Shown: positions 1 through 7,206 of the stretch, piece by piece | Layout of the letters: each line of letters begins with the position of its first letter | How positions within the stretch are numbered: position 1 is the first letter of the stretch | Assembly: GCF_004208535.1 (NCBI RefSeq) | Contig: NZ_SGIS01000016.1 | Span: 67,759-106,721 of the forward strand | Origin: Sphingomonas populi | Lineage (GTDB): Bacteria > Pseudomonadota > Alphaproteobacteria > Sphingomonadales > Sphingomonadaceae | DNA: 38,963 nt | Direction: 5' to 3' | The notes under the pieces: generated by a model | Seen by the model: only the letters and a program-made list of their open reading frames with translations | The model's database searches: none | Told to the model about the DNA's origin: nothing | Program-made: the position numbers and the translations under genes

Positions 1-60
1 TCTCCGTCGCCCCGCCCCGCCGCCGCCCCGCCCCCCCCCCCCCGCCCCCCCCCGCCACGA
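1..60. other. C-rich low-complexity edge sequence
   Basis: The first 60 bases are almost pure C with scattered G, including two homopolymer C runs. No coding frame or structure can be supported. It lies just 3' of rlmB. It could be a real GC-rich intergenic tract, but such runs at the edge of a sequence are often consensus errors, so run lengths should not be trusted. Confidence 0.6.
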
Positions 61-70
61 ACGGCTTTTG

Positions 71-823
71 TTAAGGCAAAACCCGCGTCGCCGCCGCGTA
101 GAGCGCGATTGCGGCGGCGTTGGAGACGTTGAGGCTCTCCATGCGCGGTGAGATCGGCAAGCGACCGAGTTCGTCGCAATGCGCGGCGGTGTTCTGCCGC
201 ATGCCTTCGCCTTCTGCGCCGAGCACCAGCGCGACGCGCTGCTGCCCCATCGCCTGTTCGAGCGTCTGCGGTGCCTCGCCGGTCAGTCCGACGCGCCAGA
301 AGCCGGCCTCGGCGATCTCTTCGAGCGCGCGCGCCAGGTTCACCACGCGCACCCACGGCACCATCTCCAGCGCGCCCGAGGCGGCACGCGCGATCGTCCC
401 CGATTCGGGCGGCGCGTTGCGGTCCGGCGTGATGATGCCGAGCGCATCGAACGCCGCCGCCGAGCGCAGGATCGCGCCGACATTGTGCGGATCGGTCACC
501 TGATCGAGCACCAGCAGCGGGCGGCGATCGTCAGCGCCCTGTTCGAGCAGATCGCCGAGCCAGATATCCTCGAGCGGATCGACCTCCGCCACCAGCCCCT
601 GATGCGGCGCGTCGGACGGCACCAGCCGCGCCAGATCGGTGACTTCGGCATAGGTGATCGGGATCACCGGCGGGATGTCGAGGCTCGCCAGCGCCTCGCG
701 CGTCGCCCACATCTTGCGCACGACGCGATCGGGGTTGGCGAGCGCGGCGATCACCGCATGGCGGCCCCAGAAGCGCGGCCGACCGGCGGGCGCCTGCGAC
801 GGGCGATGTCCACGCCGCGCCAT
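71..823 (-). CDS. rlmB: 23S rRNA (guanosine-2'-O-)-methyltransferase RlmB (TrmH/SpoU family)
   Basis: The product has 250 residues, normal for the family. SpoU/TrmH enzymes transfer a methyl group from S-adenosylmethionine to a ribose 2'-OH, and RlmB acts on G2251 of 23S rRNA. The N-terminal part (about 17-80) reads as the substrate-binding domain (FWGRHAVIAAL). The three SPOUT knot motifs are visible: DPHNVGAILRSA near 112-123, VLGAEGEGMR near 199-208 and LNVSNAAAIALY near 233-244. The TAA stop is at 71-73. This is a chromosomal core gene and gives the left boundary of the mobile region. Assignment to RlmB rather than another TrmH-type enzyme rests on length and motif similarity. Confidence 0.9.
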   Translation of the reverse strand: MARRGHRPSQAPAGRPRFWGRHAVIAALANPDRVVRKMWATREALASLDIPPVIPITYAEVTDLARLVPSDAPHQGLVAEVDPLEDIWLGDLLEQGADDRRPLLVLDQVTDPHNVGAILRSAAAFDALGIITPDRNAPPESGTIARAASGALEMVPWVRVVNLARALEEIAEAGFWRVGLTGEAPQTLEQAMGQQRVALVLGAEGEGMRQNTAAHCDELGRLPISPRMESLNVSNAAAIALYAAATRVLP

Positions 824-1003
824 CAGTTCGGCACTCGCCGGGCTTCAGGCGGGCAGGGAAGGGGAGGGAGATCGGCACAGGTCATCATGAAGCGTCGTCC
901 GAATAAGCGAGGGGATCAACGTCCCCGGCGAGGAATCTGGCCGTTCGGTATGCGCCGCGCTGCCCGCATGCAAGTCTCGGCCACGATTTGCCGCTGTGGG
1001 GCG

Positions 1004-1032
1004 TTGACAGGGGGCTTCGAGGTCGGCATTGG
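1004..1032 (+). promoter_or_regulatory. Possible tRNA-Tyr promoter
   Basis: A perfect TTGACA -35 box at 1004-1009 is followed after 17 bases by a weak -10 (CATTGG, 1027-1032). This would start transcription about 20-25 bases before the tRNA. A strong -35 with a poor -10 is common for stable-RNA promoters in alphaproteobacteria. The -10 match is low, so this is tentative. Confidence 0.4.
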
Positions 1033-1061
1033 CACGCCTCGCTTTTTTAGCGGCCCAATCT

Positions 1062-1147
1062 GGACAGGTGGCCGAGTGGTTAAAGGCAGCAGACTGTAAA
1101 TCTGCCCGTGCAAGCGTACGCTGGTTCGAATCCAGCCCTGTCCACCA
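1062..1147 (+). tRNA. tRNA-Tyr (anticodon GUA)
   Basis: An 86-nt class II tRNA. The acceptor arm GGACAGG (1062-1068) pairs with CCTGTCC (1137-1143). The discriminator A is 1144 and CCA is encoded at 1145-1147. The anticodon GTA is at 1096-1098 in the loop CTGTAAA. A long variable arm precedes the T arm with GGTTCGAATCC. The P4-type integrase starting at 1307 makes its 3' end the likely attachment site of a mobile element; no duplicate of the 3' end was found in the window. Confidence 0.96.
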
Positions 1148-1170
1148 ACCCTTCATCTCGGGTTGTTTCC

Positions 1171-1193
1171 CAACGGCTCAAAAACCGTTGTTT
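1171..1193 (+). terminator. Weak hairpin after tRNA-Tyr
   Basis: CAACGG (1171-1176) pairs with CCGTTG (1185-1190) around an 8-base A-rich loop and is followed by TTT. It could end the tRNA transcript. The T run is short, so efficiency is uncertain. Confidence 0.4.
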
Positions 1194-1262
1194 CCCCAGC
1201 GCTTGGGGGTTGCCGGTTGTCTCATTCGGCCTCAATCTATCTCTATCAAGCACGTGCGCGGT

Positions 1263-1318
1263 GGGGGCATTTTGGGGGCAGCGATCAGAAACGTTGGGGG
1301 CATCGCATGACGGGGGCA
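1263..1318 (+). repeat. Four GGGGGCA boxes before integrase 1 (probable Int arm sites)
   Basis: GGGGGCA occurs at 1263-1269, 1274-1280, 1296-1302 and 1312-1318, with starts spaced 11, 22 and 16 bp; the last copy lies inside the start of the gene. Short same-strand repeats between a tRNA att site and int are what arm-type sites of tyrosine integrases look like. Two inverted copies lie at 3355-3361 and 3377-3383, also 22 bp apart. Function is inferred from position and spacing. Confidence 0.55.
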
Positions 1319-2692
1319 TCCGTGCCGCCCGCGCCGGTGAAGAAGACCGACAAGCTCTCCGCTCTGGCGTGCCAGAAGGCCGCGCCCCGCGAGAAGCCCT
1401 ACAAGCTGTCCGATGGCAAGGGCCTCTATCTGGAGGTGCTACCGAGCGGCGTGAAGTCGTGGCGGTGGAAGTATCGGATCGGCCCGAAGGAGAAGCGGCT
1501 GGTCTTCGGCACGTTCCCGGACGTGAAGCTGAGCGAGGCGCGCGAACTGCGCGAGGACGCGGCGCGCCAACTGCGGCAGGGGATCGACCCTTCGGTTCAC
1601 AAGGTGCAGCGAGCGGCCGAGCATGTGGCGCGCGCAGGCAGCACGTTCGAGACGGTCGCGCGCGACTGGTACGCGAGCCAAGCGCCGGCATGGTCGAAAC
1701 GCTACGCGAAGATCGTGATCGACAGTCTCGAGAAGGACGTCTTCCCGAAGATCGGCAAGCTGCCGATTCGCGACGTGACGACGCCGTTGGTGCTGAAGGT
1801 GCTGCGGCCGATCGAACAGCGCGGGGCGGTCGAGACGGCGCATCGCGTGCGTCAGCGGATCTCCGAGGTCTTCGCGCTGGCGGTGGGCAGCGGGATCGCG
1901 GACGGCGATCCGGCGGCGATCGCGGGGAAGGCGCTCGGCAAGGTACGCAAGCGGCAGTTCCCGGCGGTGCGCTCGATCGAGGCCGCGCGCGAGGTGCTCG
2001 AGGTCACCGAGGCGCAGCCGGGGCACCCGTTGACCAAGCTGGCGTCGCGGCTGCTGGCGCTGACCTCGGTGCGTTCGCAGATTGTGCGTGGCGCGATTCG
2101 CTCGGAGTTCGAGGATCTCGACGGCGCGGAGCCGCTCTGGCGCGTGCCGGCGGCGCGGATGAAGCTCATACAGGAACGCAAGGACGATCCTGCGATGGAG
2201 TTCCTCGTCCCGCTGTCGCGCCAAGCCGTAGCGGTGCTGAGAGCGGCGATGACGCTTTCCAACGGGCCGCTGATCTTCCGATCGGTCCGCCTCGCACGCA
2301 ATCCGATCAGCGATGCGACGATCAGCAAGGTGTATCGCGAGGCGGGTCTGTCGGGGAAGCATGTCCCACACGGCTGGCGGTCGACGTTCTCGACGATCAT
2401 GAACGAACTGGCCGAGGCGAAGAACCGCGTCGGCGATCGCGCGATCATCGACCTGATGCTCGCGCACGTCCAGCAGGGCGTCGAGGCGACTTACAACCGC
2501 GCCGCATATATGCCCCGCCGCCGCGAGATCGCGCAGGAGTGGGCGGACATGCTGACCGAGGGCCTCGCGCCGCCCGAATCGCTGCTCGACGGTCCGCGAC
2601 AGCGGCCCAATCCGGCCTCGCACGGTGAGCGGGGCAGGGGCCACGGCGCGGCAGGCGCGCCAGTTCGCAAAGAGCCTCGGCGCAAGGCTTAG
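1307..2692 (+). CDS. P4-type tyrosine recombinase/integrase (integrase 1)
   Basis: A 461-residue site-specific recombinase. It has an N-terminal arm-binding DUF4102-like domain (about 15-100, LSDGKGLYLEV), a core-binding SAM-like domain (about 110-210) and a C-terminal catalytic domain. The catalytic residues appear intact: R256 (ALTSVR), H355-x-x-R358 (HGWR), H387 (LAHV) and Tyr396 (TYNRA). The usual E-L-R after the first Arg is replaced by QIV. A tail of about 50 residues follows the catalytic domain. The frame is open upstream to 1163; ATG 1307 is chosen because it puts the arm domain at the usual distance from the N-terminus. It lies 160 bp from the tRNA-Tyr 3' end, the classic attL-int layout. 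Confidence 0.9.
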   Translation: MTGASVPPAPVKKTDKLSALACQKAAPREKPYKLSDGKGLYLEVLPSGVKSWRWKYRIGPKEKRLVFGTFPDVKLSEARELREDAARQLRQGIDPSVHKVQRAAEHVARAGSTFETVARDWYASQAPAWSKRYAKIVIDSLEKDVFPKIGKLPIRDVTTPLVLKVLRPIEQRGAVETAHRVRQRISEVFALAVGSGIADGDPAAIAGKALGKVRKRQFPAVRSIEAAREVLEVTEAQPGHPLTKLASRLLALTSVRSQIVRGAIRSEFEDLDGAEPLWRVPAARMKLIQERKDDPAMEFLVPLSRQAVAVLRAAMTLSNGPLIFRSVRLARNPISDATISKVYREAGLSGKHVPHGWRSTFSTIMNELAEAKNRVGDRAIIDLMLAHVQQGVEATYNRAAYMPRRREIAQEWADMLTEGLAPPESLLDGPRQRPNPASHGERGRGHGAAGAPVRKEPRRKA

Positions 2693-2723
2693 CGGCAAGG
2701 AGCGCGGCCGCGATCGGTGCGTG

Positions 2724-3464
2724 ATGCGGAACAGCTACGACGTTGACGACGCACGGGCGAAACCCTGGGCGCCGATTGGCAAGGGGACGGTTGGGGAAGG
2801 GCTCGCGCATCGCGAGGCGCTGCTTCAGGCGGCCGAGGAGCATCGGCTTCAGCACTGGCGCGAGAATCCTCGCGCGAAGATCCGCGAGGCGAGGATACGG
2901 CGCGACGAGGTCGCGGCCGAGCTGGCGCGCATCGATGCCGGCATAGCGGCGCCGCCCGGCCAGGCCGCAGCGCTGCGCATGGAGAGATCCAAGCTCGAGC
3001 AGCTGCTCGATGCCGATCGCGAAGCGCTACGCCGAATCGACGTCACGATCCTCGGGGCGCTGATCAAACGGGTCGAGTTTCGCACCGGCAAGCTGTTCCC
3101 AGCGATCGACACGATCGCGGCTGACGCCGGTTGCCACCGCAACAGCGTGGTCGGCGCGCTTCAGCGGCTTCGCAAGCACGGGTTCATCGCCTGGGTGCGC
3201 CGGAGCATCGCCACCGGCAACGAAGGCGCGTTCGCGCCGCAACGCGAGCAAACGTCCAACGCGTACTTTTTCGACCACCGCCGCCAGATGGCCCGGCGGA
3301 CGTGGCAGCGGTTCGTCCAGCTGCTCACGGCCAAGCTGCGCCGGCTGGGCAAGGTGCCCCCAACGGTCGCGCCTGGTGCCCCCACGGTGCCCGCAGCGGA
3401 CCCTCACGGCCTGTACGAAGCCCTTGCCGCCCTTGGCGTTTCTGTCGCCAACGCGAGCACATGA
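2724..3464 (+). CDS. Winged-helix DNA-binding protein, replication-initiator-like
   Basis: About 246 residues from ATG 2724; a GTG at 2625 would give 279 residues and overlap the integrase. The N-terminal half is charged and helical (probable coiled coil). The C-terminal half holds a helix-turn-helix/winged helix: the TIAADAGCHRNSVVGALQRL segment, then a GFIAW wing and SNAYFF. That layout is common in plasmid and phage replication initiators and in transcriptional regulators. Its place directly after integrase 1 suggests the two belong to one small element. The exact role is unknown. The 3' part of the gene carries the two inverted GGGGGCA boxes. Confidence 0.6.
   Translation: MRNSYDVDDARAKPWAPIGKGTVGEGLAHREALLQAAEEHRLQHWRENPRAKIREARIRRDEVAAELARIDAGIAAPPGQAAALRMERSKLEQLLDADREALRRIDVTILGALIKRVEFRTGKLFPAIDTIAADAGCHRNSVVGALQRLRKHGFIAWVRRSIATGNEGAFAPQREQTSNAYFFDHRRQMARRTWQRFVQLLTAKLRRLGKVPPTVAPGAPTVPAADPHGLYEALAALGVSVANAST
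3355..3383 (-). repeat. Two inverted GGGGGCA boxes, 22 bp apart
   Basis: TGCCCCC at 3355-3361 and 3377-3383 is the reverse complement of the boxes at 1263-1318. The copy at 3355 shares an 11-mer (CGTTGGGGGCA) with the copy at 1292-1302, and the 22-bp spacing matches the 1274/1296 pair. They may be the second arm set of integrase 1. They lie in coding sequence, so coincidence is possible. Confidence 0.4.
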
Positions 3465-3505
3465 AATGTACGCTATCCGCCTGCAGGGGATGAAGATGAA
3501 AAGGA

Positions 3506-3530
3506 ATGGGATCGCTTAGGGCGATCCCAT
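3506..3530. terminator. Perfect 10-bp inverted repeat
   Basis: ATGGGATCGC (3506-3515) and GCGATCCCAT (3521-3530) form a perfect 10-bp stem with a 5-base loop. It lies 42 bp after the winged-helix gene and before the convergent integrase 2 gene. There is no T run. It may be a bidirectional terminator or a protein-binding palindrome. The remaining bases up to 3693 show no gene. Confidence 0.5.
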
Positions 3531-3693
3531 GCATAATTTGATGCTCCCCCGGCCGAAACGGCCCGCCCCACTCACCCGACCGCCAAGACCCGGCTGTCGG
3601 TGCGAGGCGGCTTGCGCCGCCCCGTGCTCGGCGAGGGGGAGGATCACGATCCGTGCCAAACGGGTTCGACCGGTCGCCCAGCCGCGCCGACGA

Positions 3694-4899
3694 TCAGGCG
3701 GCGCATAGATCCTGGGCCCAGCGATCGAGGACGGCGCGACGCCGCTCCAACTGCTCGCTTCGGTTATATGCCGCCTCGACCTTCGCCTCTCGGCCGTCGT
3801 CGCGCTTTAGCGTGTGGCCGAGCGCTCGATCGATGACGTCGCGTTCCGCCGGCAGCGCCTCGTTCATCACCGTCGAGAACGTGGCGCGCCAGCCGTGCGG
3901 TACGTGCCGCCCGGCGTAGCCCGCGCGATCGTACAGGTCGCCGATCGCGCCCTCGGCGAACGGCAGATCGCCACGCGCGCCCGGAAAGATGAGCTCTCCG
4001 CCGTTACCGATCGCACGTGCGCCGCGCAGGATCTCCACCGCCGCCGGCGCGAGTGGCACGAGATGGTCGAAAGCCGCGTCGGCCTTCTTCACCCGGGCGA
4101 GCTTCATACGCGCCGCCGGCACGCGCCACACTGGGGCCGGGCCGTCGAGATCCTCGATCTCCGCCCAGCGCGCGCCGCGCAGCGCGTCCAGGCGCACTGC
4201 CGTCAAGGCGAGGAAGCGCGAGGCGAGCCGCACGATCGGCCGGCCGGCCGCGCGGTCGCAGGCGGCGAGCAGCGCGCGCGCGTCGACGATCGTCAGCAGC
4301 GCCGGCTGGCGCCGCCGGCGCGGCGCCGCCGCGAGCGCGGCCGCGACGGGCTTCGCCGGATTGGCCGTGGCTTGGTCGTGCGAGATGGCGAAGGCGAAGA
4401 TCGCCTCGATGCGCTGGCGCAGTCGGCGCGCCGTCTCGATTCGGCCGCGCGCCTCGACGACTTCCAGGAGCTCGCGCACGCCGGACGCGCTAATCTCGTC
4501 GCAAGGGAACGCGCCGATCGGCGCGAACACGTCGCGCTCGAGGCTCGCGAGCACGTCGGCCGCGTGCGTCTCCGTCCATCCGGACTGGCGGCGCGCGTGC
4601 CAGGAGCGAGCGACCTGCTCGAACGTCATCAGCGCCGCGGCCGTCGCCGCCGGCGACGGGGGCTTGATGCCGCGCGCGATCTGCTCGCGCGCCACCTCGA
4701 GGTGCCCGCGCGCTGCATTGAGCGAGATTTCGGGGAAGCTCCCGATCGTCAGCAACTGTTCGGCGCCGGCGAGCCGATACTTGAGCCGCCACGTCGCGCG
4801 GCCGCTGGTGGCGACATGCAGGTGCAGCCCGCGTTCGTCGAACATTTTGTAGGCGCGCGAACGCGGCCGCGCGGCTTTCACCGCGGCGTTGCTGAGCAT
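3694..4899 (-). CDS. P4-type tyrosine recombinase/integrase (integrase 2)
   Basis: A 401-residue integrase of the same subfamily as integrase 1. The arm-binding DUF4102-like domain is at about 1-80, the core-binding domain at about 92-190 and the catalytic domain at 200-400. Catalytic residues look complete: R236 (ALTAVR), H335-x-x-R338 (HGWR), H362 (LGHT) and Tyr378 (AYNRS). The start is supported by a GGAG seven bases upstream and by the typical family N-terminus. It is on the same strand as the phage operon, at its distal end, so it is the better candidate for the prophage integrase. It shares long segments with integrase 1 (WRVPAARMKL, VPHGWR), so the two are related. Confidence 0.9.
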   Translation of the reverse strand: MLSNAAVKAARPRSRAYKMFDERGLHLHVATSGRATWRLKYRLAGAEQLLTIGSFPEISLNAARGHLEVAREQIARGIKPPSPAATAAALMTFEQVARSWHARRQSGWTETHAADVLASLERDVFAPIGAFPCDEISASGVRELLEVVEARGRIETARRLRQRIEAIFAFAISHDQATANPAKPVAAALAAAPRRRRQPALLTIVDARALLAACDRAAGRPIVRLASRFLALTAVRLDALRGARWAEIEDLDGPAPVWRVPAARMKLARVKKADAAFDHLVPLAPAAVEILRGARAIGNGGELIFPGARGDLPFAEGAIGDLYDRAGYAGRHVPHGWRATFSTVMNEALPAERDVIDRALGHTLKRDDGREAKVEAAYNRSEQLERRRAVLDRWAQDLCAA

Positions 4900-4933
4900 A
4901 CAAGCTCCATCATTGAAGGGGAGGAAGCGTCAG

Positions 4934-5665
4934 ATGTCGATCAGTGCGAGCACCGCGGCAGAAACTTACTGCTCACTCGGCGGGTGGTGCCTCGAGCCTG
5001 GTACTTGGGCGAATTGGGTATCGGGTATAGCTTCGTCGCTCGCGGTGTTGCTCGCTCTGTCGGGCTATTTTTTCGCGTTCCCAAAGGAGCGGCGCCAAAA
5101 AAGAGCCGAGGAGGTGACGACCGCGCGGCAGCTTGGATTTAAGATTTGGAGGCTTGGAGAACGAAACAGTTCGCTTAAGCCGGTCCTTTTTCAGGAGATT
5201 CCATTAAATCTAAGAGCGATGGAACAAGACAATCCGTTTCTCTGGATGGACCCGCCCGGCCCGGTCACACGCGACGAGGTGTTGCTTTTGGATCGTACTG
5301 AAATCGCTTTACTTATGAAATTTGGTGAGATCAAATATGCAGGAGAAATAACGATATCAGTCGAAAATTATCTTTCGAACCTGCATTATCTCGATCTTTG
5401 GAGAGAGATGCGAGACTCTCTTTTCTTGACCCTCAGGCCGGCCGAGAAAAAGATCGACGGCCACTTTCTTCATCCAATGAATCAGACGGAGGAAACCGAG
5501 TTCCTTCGGCGCGGGGTGCCCATCAATACTTTGATCGCCGACGCGCAAGAGGCTTGGACGCGTAACGACCAAAGGCTGAAAGAAATTGCTCTGAATTTCA
5601 AACCGCTGATGCAGAAGCATCTACGCAAGAAAATGCCGGGCTTCTCTTTTAGCGAAACGGACTGA
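4934..5665 (+). CDS. Single-pass membrane protein of unknown function (cargo)
   Basis: 243 residues from ATG 4934, chosen because GGGGAGGAAG lies just upstream; an earlier ATG at 4889 would overlap integrase 2. One transmembrane segment is clear at about 27-48 (WVSGIASSLAVLLALSGYFF), then a basic patch KERRQKR, then about 190 mostly polar residues that should be cytoplasmic. No enzyme motif is recognised. Codons are visibly more AT-rich than in the flanking phage genes, and the gene runs opposite to the phage operon. These are marks of an acquired lysogenic-conversion gene. A role in superinfection exclusion is possible but not shown. Confidence 0.7.
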   Translation: MSISASTAAETYCSLGGWCLEPGTWANWVSGIASSLAVLLALSGYFFAFPKERRQKRAEEVTTARQLGFKIWRLGERNSSLKPVLFQEIPLNLRAMEQDNPFLWMDPPGPVTRDEVLLLDRTEIALLMKFGEIKYAGEITISVENYLSNLHYLDLWREMRDSLFLTLRPAEKKIDGHFLHPMNQTEETEFLRRGVPINTLIADAQEAWTRNDQRLKEIALNFKPLMQKHLRKKMPGFSFSETD

Positions 5666-5764
5666 CGCGGCGGACAATCCCTCCGCCGCGTCGTGCGAGA
5701 ACTGACGGTTTTCTGCGGTGTTCAGCGGTATCGGCGTGGGGGGCGTACCCCAGCCGATACCCCC
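5664..5764 (+). repeat. Hairpin/TACCCC element, copy A
   Basis: A perfect 11-bp stem (5664-5674 with 5682-5692) contains CCCTCCGCCGCG. After 55 nt come TACCCC (5746) and TACCCC (5758). A second stem in the same copy pairs GGTATCGGC (5727-5735) with GCCGATACC (5753-5761). It sits between the convergent cargo gene and methyltransferase gene and probably also acts as a two-way terminator. Copies B, C and D at 32.2, 34.4 and 36.2 kb share the layout. Confidence 0.65.
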
Positions 5765-5772
5765 ATCAATCC

Positions 5773-6558
5773 TCAGTTTCGGACGATGAGCTCGCCGACG
5801 CGCAGTCCGCGCCCGGCGCTTGCTGAGCCCACACTATAGGTCGTCTCGATGTCCGAGAGACTAAAGCGGGCGAACGCCGCCCGGGCACCGGGCGTGTCGT
5901 TGATGGATAGAATGAACCGGCCGGCGATGCCGGCGAGCTGCTCGGCCAGGCGCTCGAAGTCCGCCCGCTCGAAGCCATCGCCATAGTCTTTTTCGCAATT
6001 CCAGTAGGGCGGGTCGAGGTAGAACAGCGTGTCGGCAGCATCGTAGCGCCGGATCACGTCGGCGTAGGGCAAGCACTCGATCGTCACGCCGGCGAGCCGT
6101 TCGTGGATCTCCGGGAGATACTCCCGGAGCTTGGTCACGTCGAAGCGACCGGGTGAACGGGTGACGCCGAAATTGCGGCCTGTCACCTTCCCGCCGAAGG
6201 CGAGCTTCTGAAGGTACAAAAAGCGCGCCGCGCGTTCGAGGTCGGTGAGCGTATCGGGGTTGACCGCCATCAGCCGCTCGAAGTCGACGCGGCTGGTAAG
6301 CTGCCATTTGAGCGTGTCGATGAACGCCTCGTAGTGGCGCTGCAGGATCCGGAACAGCGTGGCGACGTCGCGCGAGAGATCGTTGATCACCTCGACGGGC
6401 GCAGGCTGATGTCGCTTGAGGAAGATGCCGCCCATGCCGACAAACGGTTCGACATAGGTCCGGTGTGGCGTCTCGCCGATCAGGCCGACCAGGTGGCGGG
6501 CCAGATTACGCTTCCCGCCCAGATATGGCGCGGGTGTTCTCACAGCGATGCTGCTCAT
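5773..6558 (-). CDS. D12-class N6-adenine DNA methyltransferase (Dam-like, phage orphan)
   Basis: 261 residues. It transfers methyl from S-adenosylmethionine to adenine N6 in DNA. The order is that of the D12/Dam class: PYLGGKRNLARHL (11-23), the SAM-binding VEPFVGMGGIF (36-46) and catalytic DPPY at 182-185. No restriction enzyme lies next to it, so it is an orphan that may protect phage DNA from host restriction or alter expression. ATG 6558 is preferred over the in-frame ATG at 6666 because the family N-terminus begins only a few residues before the PYLGGK motif. It is the last gene of the late operon. Target specificity cannot be read from the sequence. Confidence 0.87.
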   Translation of the reverse strand: MSSIAVRTPAPYLGGKRNLARHLVGLIGETPHRTYVEPFVGMGGIFLKRHQPAPVEVINDLSRDVATLFRILQRHYEAFIDTLKWQLTSRVDFERLMAVNPDTLTDLERAARFLYLQKLAFGGKVTGRNFGVTRSPGRFDVTKLREYLPEIHERLAGVTIECLPYADVIRRYDAADTLFYLDPPYWNCEKDYGDGFERADFERLAEQLAGIAGRFILSINDTPGARAAFARFSLSDIETTYSVGSASAGRGLRVGELIVRN

Positions 6559-6925
6559 TCGTGTCTTCGTCCTTTGGGATGGAAGCACGTCGGCTACGCG
6601 CGCAGGTGGGCGCCGATCGAAGCGATCGGCGGGGCCGCGACAGAGTCGCGGATCTCGGTGGCGCAATAGGCGCCGAATTCAGGGAGTGGCTTCGGGGGAA
6701 CACTGGGCCGGTACCCGGCAGCTTCGCCGCCTGGTACCGGGCGGTTAGCCGCGCAGAGCAAGGCAACTGCGCCCTACGTATTCCCCCGAAGGGTCTTCTA
6801 TTTCGCAGGCCACCCGGAGAACCGGTGACCTTGCTGACCGCGCGCGCGCGGGTTCGACCTTTCGGCTACGTCCGATCGAACGGCCCGGCTATGCCAGCGT
6901 GCGCGAGGTGCGTCGAGAGTGATCT
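6559..6925. other. 368-bp gene-free stretch holding an RNA-like fold
   Basis: No convincing gene is found between the holin and methyltransferase genes. The main content is the folded region at 6690-6791, described separately. Open frames here lack ribosome-binding sites and family-like sequence. Confidence 0.5.
6690..6791 (-). ncRNA. Candidate structured RNA with a three-way junction
   Basis: An 11-bp perfect outer stem (6690-6700 with 6781-6791) encloses two hairpins. P2 pairs 6708-6715 with 6733-6740 and continues for 3 bp past one mismatch. P3 pairs GCGCAG (6751-6756) with CTGCGC (6767-6772) around a 10-base loop. The fold is possible on either strand; the minus strand is the operon strand. 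Nothing matches a riboswitch, ribozyme or tRNA that I recognise. It could be a processed phage RNA, a transcript-end structure or a cis element before the methyltransferase gene. Confidence 0.45.
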
Positions 6926-7195
6926 TCAGTCCGTCGCAGGTGCCGGCGTGGACGGCGGCGTCTGCCGCCAGAGCCGCACGACGATCGGCACCGCAGCGGC
7001 GATCACCCCCACCACCGGCGGTGCAAACGGCACCAGAGCGGCCGGCAGCACGGCCACCACCTGACCGACGATCGTCGGATCGGCGACGACGCCGGCGACG
7101 ATGACGCCGCCGGCGATCGCCAGTTGGGCCGAGGCGAGCTTGTACCAGCGCTTCGCGTCATCGATGAGCAGGCGCTTGAGGTTCAGTTTCAGCAT
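6926..7195 (-). CDS. Putative holin
   Basis: 89 residues from ATG 7195, chosen because GAAGGAG lies 8 bases upstream. After a charged N-terminal segment (DDAKRWYKLASAQ) there are two hydrophobic stretches at about 24-45 and 48-75, then a short polar tail rich in Pro and Thr. A small two-helix membrane protein directly after the endolysin gene is typical of a holin, which forms the inner-membrane lesion that triggers lysis. Assignment rests on size, topology and neighbours, not on a conserved motif. Confidence 0.65.
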   Translation of the reverse strand: MLKLNLKRLLIDDAKRWYKLASAQLAIAGGVIVAGVVADPTIVGQVVAVLPAALVPFAPPVVGVIAAAVPIVVRLWRQTPPSTPAPATD

Positions 7196-7206
7196 AGGTC
7201 GCTCCT

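Noticed and set aside
3384..3693. Possible attR with a tRNA-Tyr 3'-end copy after the winged-helix gene
   Set aside because: No stretch resembling the T arm and acceptor end was found; only a chance GGGTTCGACC near 3661.
6465..7064. Plus-strand frame across the gene-free stretch near 6.7 kb
   Set aside because: It runs across the start of two minus-strand genes, has no ribosome-binding site, and its open state is explained by GC bias and the stem sequences.
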